A stretch of DNA of 17,961 nt from an uncultured Helicobacter sp. (GTDB lineage Bacteria; Campylobacterota; Campylobacteria; Campylobacterales; Helicobacteraceae): contig CALVAF010000020.1 of assembly GCA_944325475.1 (NCBI GenBank), positions 1 through 17,961 on the forward strand, in the 5' to 3' direction. Under the pieces are notes generated by a model that saw only the letters and a list, made by a program, of their open reading frames with translations, was not told where the DNA came from and did no database searches. Positions 1 through 5,523 of this stretch are shown one piece after another. The translations under genes were made by a program, and so were the position numbers. Every line of letters begins with the position of its first letter. Position 1 is the stretch's first letter.

Positions 1-2
1 TC

Positions 3-782
3 AAAACTGAAACCCTAAAAGAAGCAGAAAATTTGAGGGCAAAAGAAGCCGAGATTCACAAACAAAAAAGGGAGGCACAATTTTCTACCACAAGCACACC
101 AAATCCAACACAGATAAAAGAGCAAATAGAAAAATGGAATTTAAACAAACCAAGCCCAAAGGATAAGATTATTGTAGGCAAGGTAGAGGGTGAGGAGTTA
201 AAGCAGCTAGAATCCGAGTTTGATTTTAAAGGTAACTATCCAATCGCAAGGGAAATAGACGCTCAGCACTTAGCCCACGCTCTCAATCGCCACGCAAAAG
301 ACAAGAACCAAGCAAATATAAATATTGATATAGATGAAATTGTTAAATACTATCCAGACATCACAAAAACTTACGATAAAAGGGTGGTTGCAAACAATAA
401 TACAACCATTTATGCTAAACAAATCAATGGGCATTTTATAGTTATTGAGGAAGTTTTGACAGGTAGGAATAAATTGTGATTTGATACAGCGTGGAAACAA
501 AATGGAAAATTAAATGAAGAGGTATTGTTTAAAAATGCTAAGGCATTCCCCAATACTGAAAACCAGCATAAAGTGGCGACTGCAACGCAGAACCTTGACC
601 AAATTCAAGGTGGGACTTCCCACAATCAAAGCCTTAGCATTCTAGATTCTACCACAAATTTAACCAAAAAACAATACGAACAAAAATTAAAAGAGATTGA
701 ACAACAAGAACAATATTACCACAAACTAAAGTATAAGCCGAGTATTAAGCCTATTTTAGATAATCTACAAAAAGAATTTTAA
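3..782 (+). pseudogene. Nuclease pseudogene, segment 1: first BECR-like domain, with in-frame TGA
   Basis: The frame is open from the window edge, so the TTG at 33 is probably not the true start. After a Lys/Glu-rich lead-in comes a BECR-type pattern: an early helix with a histidine (IDAQHLAHALNRHAK), then IVKYYPDI, then RVVANNNTTIYAK and a strand ending in EEVLTGRNKL. The TGA at 477-479 follows directly. The same frame continues without a gap into FDTAWK, which resembles the usual closing strand of this fold, so the TGA is best read as a nonsense mutation inside the domain. The frame then runs through a Gln/Lys-rich linker to a TAA at 780-782 that appears only because of the T-run shift. Translation downstream of the TGA would need a new start; an ATG-less TTG at 525 has no clear ribosome binding site. 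Confidence 0.6.
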
Positions 783-1413
783 AGATAACAATTATACGAT
801 TGTAAAATGGAAAGAACGTAACAGTATTGGTAAATGGGCGATTAAAAAAACAAATCTTAGAAGCTATGAGGATATAAAAAACACATTAGAAGCTTATGAA
901 AACTATGCAAAAGCAGGGAATGACGCTGCAAAAGAAATAGAGGCAATCCAAAAAGCACTCAAAGAAATAGAAGCACAATATGCCAAGAAAAAAGAAGTAA
1001 CAAAAGAAGTACAACAAGCCCTAGATGAGCTAAAAGAACAAAAAAGAGCCTTAAGGCTTAGATACTATAAAGCAGATATTTTCACACAATATCCACAGCA
1101 AACCCTAGCAATACAATCTAAAGAAAACCAAAGAAGCGAGGCAGAGCTATTTAAGCATATTAAAAAAAGTAATTACATGGAAAGCATAGATGAAGCTAAA
1201 GAGGCAGTAGAGCAAATAAGAAAAGATATACAAAGGGATTTTAATATCAATCCCATTGCTGAATTTGGCACAAATTATGCCGAGTTTTATCGAGACGGGA
1301 CAAATGCCATAACTAAGATTCTAAGAGAGAGACAAGGACAAGTAGCAGGGGCCTTTTATAAAGAGGGCTTAGGGGATATTGATTTGGTTTGGGGGATTCT
1401 AGTTTTGGATTAG
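783..1413 (+). pseudogene. Nuclease pseudogene, segment 2: coiled linker and start of second nuclease domain
   Basis: Relative to segment 1 this piece is shifted by one base, and it is open from just after 757-759 to a TAG at 1411-1413. No usable start with a ribosome binding site is seen before the internal ATG at 1177, so it should be read as part of the broken gene. It begins YTIVKWKERNSIGKWAI, then about 90 residues rich in Lys, Glu and Gln that look like an alpha-helical coiled coil, then AEFGTNYAEFYRDG and KEGLGDIDLVWG, the last being a recognisable motif opening the C-terminal nuclease domain. The final residues after DLVWG are out of frame because a G is missing from the run at 1391-1395. 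Confidence 0.6.
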
Positions 1414-1892
1414 CCCATATCCTAGAGAGACGAACGCAGGATTTTATTAAAGAAGGATTAAGCGAGGCAGAGGCACAAGCAAAAGCTAGAGAGTTTGTGG
1501 AAACTATTCCGCAGATTGTAGAAAATGGTAGGGTAGTAACACAAAATAATGTAACTACAATTTGGCATAAACAAGGAAGGGACTATTATAAAATAGGCAT
1601 TTCAAAAGGATTTCACGGGCAAGGGGACAATAAATGGATACTCACAGGGTATAAAACAGATAGAGAAAAGGACAAGACTTTCGGCGATGCCCTTTTTACA
1701 GATAAGCAACCCTTATCTAACTCTAAAAACAATTCTAGCACAAATCTTTTTAAACAGCAAGATATAGATTTTAAGAATTTTGAGGATTTTAGCAAATATG
1801 CTAAACTTAGTGGAATAGAATTTGAGAGTGAGAGAGAAGCCAAAGAGGCATATAAACATATACAATCAAGGCTTAAGGATTTGGAATACTAG
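1389..1892 (+). pseudogene. Nuclease pseudogene, segment 3: C-terminal BECR-like endoribonuclease domain
   Basis: This frame carries most of the second nuclease domain. In order: DSSFGLAHILERR with the conserved histidine helix, FVETIPQIVENGRV, TTIWHKQGRDYYKIGI, then WILTGYKTDREKDKT, the Trp-containing closing strand usual in BECR ribonucleases. A low-complexity linker and a charged helical tail (FESEREAKEAYKHIQS) finish the protein. The ATG at 1389 lies inside the G-run frameshift region and has no convincing ribosome binding site, so independent translation is doubtful. If the piece were expressed it could still carry a nearly whole nuclease fold, which matters because its neighbour just downstream on the other strand could be a partner or immunity gene; no evidence for that is seen beyond position. 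Confidence 0.6.
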
Positions 1893-1893
1893 G
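1797..1893 (+). repeat. 97-bp direct repeat, copy A (3' end of nuclease gene)
   Basis: The last 97 bp of the nuclease gene, through its stop codon, recur 1061 bp downstream at 2858-2954. I count 8 mismatches and no gaps. Read in the nuclease frame, six are silent and two change residues (Glu to Lys, Tyr to Cys). Confidence 0.93.
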
Positions 1894-1894
1894 A

Positions 1895-2110
1895 TTATGT
1901 TTTATCTTTTTTTAGCATTTCAATAAAAAGGCTTAGGTTATCTTTTAAGAATTTACCTAAAACGCACACAATTACAAATAACACGACTTTATCTAGCAAG
2001 GCAATATAAAAATATGCCTTATTGCCATAGCAATAATCCAATCCTATATTTAAACTAATATAAATTAAAATCCAAACAAAAAACCAATTGCTAAAAAATA
2101 GTTTAACCAA
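1895..2110 (-). CDS. Small two-helix membrane protein of unknown function
   Basis: A 71-residue frame with two predicted membrane helices, about residues 8-26 (WFFVWILIYISL core) and 33-52 (IALLDKVVLFVIVCVLG), then a charged C-terminal tail ending in KKDKT. The only in-frame start is TTG, with a stop upstream and no clear Shine-Dalgarno. It begins 8 bp after the stop of the preceding charged small ORF, so translation could depend on coupling. Its 3' end meets the nuclease pseudogene tail head-on, 2 bp apart. I recognise no family. Membrane-protein immunity partners exist for some nucleases and bacteriocins, but nothing here proves that role, and it could also be a relic. Confidence 0.4.
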   Translation of the reverse strand: MVKLFFSNWFFVWILIYISLNIGLDYCYGNKAYFYIALLDKVVLFVIVCVLGKFLKDNLSLFIEMLKKDKT

Positions 2111-2118
2111 CTTTTTGC

Positions 2119-2312
2119 TTATAAATTATTTAAGATTATGGCGTTATGGAGCATTGCTTGTGTGTCGTTTTCTTTCTTTTGATTGTTTTTAATCTCAATA
2201 AGCTCTTTGGATACTTCATTTTGTAGCTTTAGCTCTTGCAATTTATCATTATTAGCTAAAGATTCTACACTTTCAGCGAGATTTGCGTTTTTTTTGGCAT
2301 TTGATTAGACAT
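2119..2312 (-). pseudogene. Small charged helical ORF, frameshifted at an A8 tract (unlisted)
   Basis: The ATG at 2312-2310 overlaps the stop of the ImmA/IrrE-like gene by eight bases (ATGTCTAA on the minus strand), typical of translational coupling. The frame reads MSNQMPKK and then enters a run of eight A (plus-strand T8 at 2288-2295). With eight A it ends after 15 codons. With nine A it reads on as a 64-residue hydrophilic, helical, Lys/Asn/Glu-rich protein (NLAESVESLANNDKLQELK and so on) to the TAA at 2119-2121. The open frame behind the tract has clear coding character. So this is either a recently broken gene, a slip-strand switch in its off state, or a base-call error. Function unknown. 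Confidence 0.45.
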
Positions 2313-2775
2313 AAGCAGATATTCCTAAATTTTCTAAGCGGTATTGCATAGCAATGGGTGATACATTAAAATAACTAGCCATAGAATCTAGTGTAAATTT
2401 TAAGCCCACAAGCCTCAAAACTTCATCTTGAGGCATTAAGAGATTTGCTGCAAAGAAATTCGCCTCGATTTCTTTTGTGTCTATCCCTTGAGAGCTTGTA
2501 GTGTCTCTTAGGCTTATATGGCTTGTGCCATCATTGTGCAACACATAATGCCCTAATTCGTGTGCGACACTAAAAACTTGTCGTGTGATATAATCTGTTT
2601 GCTCTATAAAAATCTTTTTTTTGTAAAAAATCTGCCCACTTACATCTCGAGGCAAACTAGCTGTAAAAACTTCCAATCCCATAGCTTTAGCGACAAGGAT
2701 TGGGTCAATAGGAAAAATTTGCCCTGCAAGTATTCTTACTTCGTTTGCTTTTGCTATAATGTGTGCCTCATTCAT
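2305..2775 (-). CDS. ImmA/IrrE family metallo-endopeptidase
   Basis: This 156-residue protein has the zinc peptidase motif HELGH at residues 72-76 and the second family motif EIEANFFAANLLMP at about 102-115, where the Glu supplies the third zinc ligand. An N-terminal helical portion (IDPILVAKAMGLEV) and a C-terminal part (LDSMASYFNVSPIAMQYRL) resembling the small helical end of the family complete it. Members such as Bacillus ImmA cleave a repressor and so switch on integrative elements or prophages. The usual HTH repressor partner is not adjacent here; the downstream neighbours are a charged small ORF and a membrane protein. Start is ATG with a weak AGGT ribosome site. It lies between two copies of the nuclease gene end, which suggests it arrived as mobile cargo. 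Family assignment is firm, target unknown. Confidence 0.88.
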   Translation of the reverse strand: MNEAHIIAKANEVRILAGQIFPIDPILVAKAMGLEVFTASLPRDVSGQIFYKKKIFIEQTDYITRQVFSVAHELGHYVLHNDGTSHISLRDTTSSQGIDTKEIEANFFAANLLMPQDEVLRLVGLKFTLDSMASYFNVSPIAMQYRLENLGISAYV

Positions 2776-2857
2776 TGACTTACCTAAAGTTTTAAATTAC
2801 CTATTCTAACATATTCTACCTTTAAGCGAACCTTATACCTAACTTTTTCCATTAGTC

Positions 2858-2954
2858 TATGCCAAACTTAGCGGGATAGAGTTTAAGAGTGAGAGAGAAG
2901 CCAAAGAGGCATATAAGCATATACAATCAAGGCTTAAAGATTTGGAATGCTAGG
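2858..2954 (+). repeat. 97-bp direct repeat, copy B (orphan 3' end of a nuclease homologue)
   Basis: Second copy of the nuclease gene terminus. It retains an open frame (YAKLSGIEFKSEREAK, continuing to Leu-Glu-Cys and the TAG at 2951-2953), but homology stops abruptly at the TATGC boundary, leaving no body of the gene upstream. Mostly silent differences from copy A indicate that it comes from a separately evolving coding copy. Confidence 0.9.
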
Positions 2955-2989
2955 GGCTGTTTTAAGTAAAAGCTAATGATTCTAAATGA

Positions 2990-3165
2990 AAGCTTTTTGA
3001 TTCAAGTAATATTCCTAAAAACCTGCCGCTACACCACCAATAGCCTACCAACTCCAGCTCCAAAAGTCCCTACACTCCATTTATACACTAAATTTATCTT
3101 TTTGAGTATTTAGCTCTAGCTACTTTACTGCCTAAAATACCAGCAATGACTTTAGCAGGTTATGT
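2990..3165 (-). pseudogene. Degraded glycine-rich hydrophobic reading frame
   Basis: On the minus strand, pieces in different frames line up into a plausible protein tail: AKVIAGILGSKVARAKYSK, then after a shift INLVYKWSVGTFGAGVG, then after another shift AIGGVAAGF. The Gly/Ala-rich hydrophobic pattern is like membrane-anchored or phage-like structural protein tails, but I cannot name a family. No intact start or single frame is present. Low confidence: A/T-rich sequence can yield such runs by chance, though three successive coding-like pieces argue for a relic. Confidence 0.25.
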
Positions 3166-3179
3166 CTTTTTCCTCCAAG

Positions 3180-3206
3180 AAGGAAGACAAGGAAGACAAG
3201 GAAGAA
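3180..3206. repeat. 9-bp tandem repeat, three units (AAGGAAGAC)
   Basis: Units at 3180-3188, 3189-3197 and 3198-3206; the third ends in A instead of C. No reading frame clearly uses it. Confidence 0.85.
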
Positions 3207-3352
3207 TTAATTATAAAAGTAATTTTTCTGTTTAAAAAAATGTTTGATTAAAAATTGTGTGAAAATTGCAGAGAATTGGGAATAAATTTATTTTTTTGCA
3301 GTGCAATTTTGATGAAATATTTGAAATGACAAATTGTATTAAAAGCGCAAGA

Positions 3353-3397
3353 TAATTGTGTAGCGATATATTGCCCCACACAAGCCCCACACAATTA
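3353..3397. repeat. 11-bp tandem repeat inside a 9-bp inverted repeat
   Basis: GCCCCACACAA occurs twice back to back at 3373-3394. The flanks TAATTGTGT (3353-3361) and ACACAATTA (3389-3397) are inverted repeats that overlap the second unit. It lies about 200 bp upstream of the S4-protein gene in otherwise A/T-rich DNA. Confidence 0.8.
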
Positions 3398-3530
3398 CAT
3401 TTTCACTTTAATTTGCTTTTTTCAAAAAAATAATGCTATAATTTTCTTGACACGAACAAAAAATAAAAATGTGTGTTTTTTGTGTCAAAAGTTCTTTTTT
3501 TTTGTAAAATTTTCTGCCCTTTTTGCGTAT

Positions 3531-3567
3531 TTGACAAAACGTTTTGTTATATTTTTTAAGATACAAT
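3531..3567 (+). promoter_or_regulatory. Likely promoter of the S4 / rlmN / queH operon
   Basis: A TTGACA at 3531-3536 is followed by TATATT at 3548-3553 (11-bp gap, too short) and TACAAT at 3562-3567 (25-bp gap, too long). Helicobacter sigma-80 promoters rely mainly on the -10 box and A/T-rich upstream tracts, so either hexamer may serve. A perfect TATAAT also lies at 3436-3441, farther upstream. Confidence 0.4.
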
Positions 3568-3593
3568 TTCACAAAAATTTTTAGGTTTAAAAA

Positions 3594-3845
3594 ATGCGAA
3601 TCGATAAATTCCTCAATGCCGTGAATATTACAAAACGTCGCACTATCGCTCAAGATATGATAGAAAATGGTGTCGTGAAAATCGCTGGAATCAGTGTTAA
3701 AGCAAGTCGAGATGTGAAAGTGGGTGATGTGATTGAAATCGCCTTTTTAGAAAAGTCTCGATTCTTTGAAGTTTTACAGATTCCCACCCAAAAAACAATT
3801 AAGAAAAACGAATCATATTTGTATTACAAAGAAATCACAAAATAA
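3594..3845 (+). CDS. S4-domain RNA-binding protein
   Basis: Eighty-three residues, almost all one S4 RNA-binding domain: MRIDKFLNAVNITKRRTIA at the start, then the beta-turn portion GVVKIAGISVKASRDVKVGDVIEI. The Arg/Lys-rich helix and the VKVGD turn are typical. Stand-alone S4 proteins of this size (Hsp15-like) bind structured RNA or stalled ribosomal subunits; a specific role here is inferred only. Start is ATG with an AGGT site 8 bases upstream. It heads a compact operon, 8 bp before the nucleoside phosphorylase-like gene. Confidence 0.88.
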   Translation: MRIDKFLNAVNITKRRTIAQDMIENGVVKIAGISVKASRDVKVGDVIEIAFLEKSRFFEVLQIPTQKTIKKNESYLYYKEITK

Positions 3846-3853
3846 GGTTTAAA

Positions 3854-4393
3854 ATGATTTATTGTGCCGGTAGAATCGAGAATTTCTCTTCCGCAAAAAG
3901 CATTGGAGTGGGGCTTATAGAAAGTGCGATGAAACTCACACAACTTATTTTTTATGATAAGCCTAGTGAGATTGTGTTTGTGGGGACTTGCGGTTGTTAT
4001 GATGATTCTAAACCTTTATTAGAAATCTTTGAATCTCAAAGCGCAACAAATATCGAGCTTTCTTTTTTACAAAATGATTCTTATACACCTTTAGATAATT
4101 GTATTTCCCTAGAAAATGTTTCACATGAAACATTACCTAAAAATATCATCAACTCTAGCAACTATATCACTACAAATGCTAATCTCGCACAGAGATTCAC
4201 CAAACTTGGAATCTTATATGAAAATATGGAATTTTTTAGTGTGTTACAGGTTGCAAAACATTATGAGATTCCAGCTTTGGGGATTTTTTGTACCACGAAT
4301 CATATTCACAAAGACACCCAAAAAGAATTTCTTACTCATCACAAAAAAGCCATGCAAAAACTAGAAGAATACATCAGGACAAAAAATGGATAA
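3854..4393 (+). CDS. Small nucleoside phosphorylase-like protein (PNP/UDP superfamily)
   Basis: At 179 residues this is shorter than usual superfamily members (about 230-250). It retains FVGTCG at 42-47, equivalent to the family's phosphate/sugar-site glycine strand, and ENMEFFSVLQVAKHYEIPALGI at about 123-144, the characteristic Glu-Met-Glu-type ribose-binding motif followed by a helix and strand. It may cleave purine nucleosides or act in S-adenosyl derivative recycling; the substrate cannot be read from sequence. A short purine nucleoside phosphorylase is also annotated in H. pylori. Ribosome site TAAGGT precedes the ATG. The 3' end overlaps the rlmN start by 8 bp, so the two are translationally coupled. 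Confidence 0.7.
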   Translation: MIYCAGRIENFSSAKSIGVGLIESAMKLTQLIFYDKPSEIVFVGTCGCYDDSKPLLEIFESQSATNIELSFLQNDSYTPLDNCISLENVSHETLPKNIINSSNYITTNANLAQRFTKLGILYENMEFFSVLQVAKHYEIPALGIFCTTNHIHKDTQKEFLTHHKKAMQKLEEYIRTKNG

Positions 4394-5426
4394 GCAAAAT
4401 ATCTTTGGACTAAACTTAGAATCACTAGCAGATTCTCTGATAGGCTTCCCAAAATTCCGTGCTAAACAAATTTACCATTGGCTTTATGTGCGTTATAAAA
4501 ATGACTTTGACAAAATGGAAAATCTCCCCAAAAACCTACGAGAATTTCTCAAACAAAATTTTATAAGTGATTCAGTGAGTATCGCAAAAAAGGAGCAAAG
4601 CAGTGATGGCAGTGTAAAATATCTTTTTAAAACTGCAGATAATCTAACTTATGAAGCGGTATTATTGAAAATGAAAGAAGATAAATTCACACTTTGCCTT
4701 TCCTCACAAATTGGCTGTAAAGTCGGTTGTAGCTTCTGTCTCACGGCTAAAGGTGGCTTTGTGCGGAATCTCACTGCAGGAGAAATGGTTTATCAAGTCT
4801 TTGCTATCAAAAAAGACCAAAATATCCCAAGCAATAAAGCCGTAAATATCGTATATATGGGAATGGGCGAACCACTTGATAACTTAGACAATGTGGCAAA
4901 GTGCATTGCAATTCTATCCGAGCTTGATGGTTTGAGTATCTCGCCTCGCCGCCAAACGATTTCCACAAGTGGAATCGCTCCAAAAATCAAAAAACTTGGA
5001 ACATTGGATTTAGGAGTGCAATTAGCTATCTCACTGCATGCTGTTGATGACAATCTCCGCACAGAACTAATGCCTATTAACAAAGCTTATAACATCAAAA
5101 GTATCATTGATGAAGTTACTATTTTCCCTATTGATACACGCAAAAGAGTAATGTTTGAATACCTGATGATTGATGGAATCAATGATAGCCTAGAATGTGC
5201 TAAAAAACTTGTAGCATTACTTAATAAAATCAAAGCTAAAGTGAATCTTATCTATTTTAATCCACACGAAGGAAGCCCTTATAAACGACCAAATAAGGAA
5301 AAAGTCGAAGCTTTTAGAGAATTTCTACTCAAAAAAGGGCTTTTATGCACAATTCGAGAATCCAAAGGCTTAGACATTAGTGCTGCTTGCGGACAATTAA
5401 GAGAGAAGGAAATCACAAATGCATAG
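4386..5426 (+). CDS. rlmN: Dual-specificity 23S rRNA/tRNA adenine-C2 methyltransferase RlmN
   Basis: A radical-SAM enzyme that makes 2-methyladenosine at A2503 of 23S rRNA and position 37 of some tRNAs. The 346 residues contain the CxxxCxxC iron-sulfur motif at Cys111, Cys115 and Cys118 (QIGCKVGCSFC), GMGEPLDN at 159-166 for SAM binding, STSGIAPKI at 193-201, NPHEGSPY at 292-299, and a conserved C-terminal Cys335 (ISAACGQL) expected to form the covalent intermediate with Cys118. Glu90 sits where the catalytic helper Glu occurs. Length is near normal. The ATG overlaps the upstream gene by 8 bp, and the stop overlaps the start of a small membrane ORF by 8 bp. Confidence 0.97.
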   Translation: MDKQNIFGLNLESLADSLIGFPKFRAKQIYHWLYVRYKNDFDKMENLPKNLREFLKQNFISDSVSIAKKEQSSDGSVKYLFKTADNLTYEAVLLKMKEDKFTLCLSSQIGCKVGCSFCLTAKGGFVRNLTAGEMVYQVFAIKKDQNIPSNKAVNIVYMGMGEPLDNLDNVAKCIAILSELDGLSISPRRQTISTSGIAPKIKKLGTLDLGVQLAISLHAVDDNLRTELMPINKAYNIKSIIDEVTIFPIDTRKRVMFEYLMIDGINDSLECAKKLVALLNKIKAKVNLIYFNPHEGSPYKRPNKEKVEAFREFLLKKGLLCTIRESKGLDISAACGQLREKEITNA

Positions 5427-5511
5427 TTTAGATATTATCTTACTTGTCTTTTTGGTGATTGTTTTTGTGATTGGAATGGGTGCATTTTTATATTATGCTT
5501 ACAAAAAATAA
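5419..5511 (+). CDS. 30-residue single-helix membrane protein (unlisted small gene)
   Basis: ATG at 5419 overlaps the last 8 bases of rlmN (ATGCATAG), and a strong Shine-Dalgarno, GAAGGA at 5405-5410, sits 8 bases upstream inside rlmN. The product is MHSLDIILLVFLVIVFVIGM followed by GAFLYYAYKK: one hydrophobic helix from about residue 5 to 27 and a short cationic end, so an N-out/C-in single-span protein is likely. It fills the gap between rlmN and queH exactly, ending 12 bp before the queH ATG. Position, ribosome site and clean membrane profile support a real gene. No family is recognised and function is unknown. Confidence 0.65.
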   Translation: MHSLDIILLVFLVIVFVIGMGAFLYYAYKK

Positions 5512-5523
5512 AAAAGGATAACA

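Larger units (their letters stand above)
1..1892 (+). pseudogene. Broken gene for a large BECR-fold (barnase/colicin E5-like) endoribonuclease, 5' end outside window
   Basis: One long coding trace runs from the window edge to the TAG at 1890-1892, but three lesions interrupt it: an in-frame TGA at 477-479, a +1 shift at the T4 run 777-780, and a -1 shift at the G5 run 1391-1395. Removing one T and adding one G restores a single protein that reads smoothly across both joins (KEF-KDNNY and DLVWG-DSSFG). The two shifts compensate, so only the TGA would remain as a full block. The reconstructed protein has two nuclease-like domains separated by a Lys/Glu-rich coiled stretch. Proteins of this type in Helicobacter and Campylobacter are large, associated with mobile elements, and named putative barnase/colicin E5 family endoribonuclease (formerly DUF3519 or PBECR); this assignment is from remembered motif patterns, not a search. 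Sequencing errors at homopolymers are an alternative for the two shifts but not for the TGA. Confidence 0.7.
2955..3593. other. Intergenic stretch between accessory region and core operon
   Basis: No intact gene is seen in this 639-bp stretch. It holds the degraded minus-strand frame, two short tandem repeats, an inverted repeat, and the likely promoter region of the S4/rlmN/queH operon. The A+T content is very high from about 3200 on. Confidence 0.6.

Noticed and set aside
1391..1395. G tract as a phase-variation switch
   Set aside because: Five G (six when repaired) is shorter than tracts usually seen to vary in this group, and the gene has another disabling stop; treated as simple decay or sequence error.
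2560..2778. Open frame on the plus strand opposite the ImmA/IrrE-like gene
   Set aside because: It is the antisense of a gene with clear zinc-peptidase motifs and has no ribosome site or family resemblance.
3353..3397. CRISPR-like repeats or attachment site
   Set aside because: Only two 11-bp units with no spacers and no integrase or tRNA nearby.
3408..3653. Minus-strand open frame across the promoter of the S4-protein gene
   Set aside because: Lys/Phe-rich low-complexity translation of A/T-rich DNA that overlaps the S4 gene start; no ribosome site.
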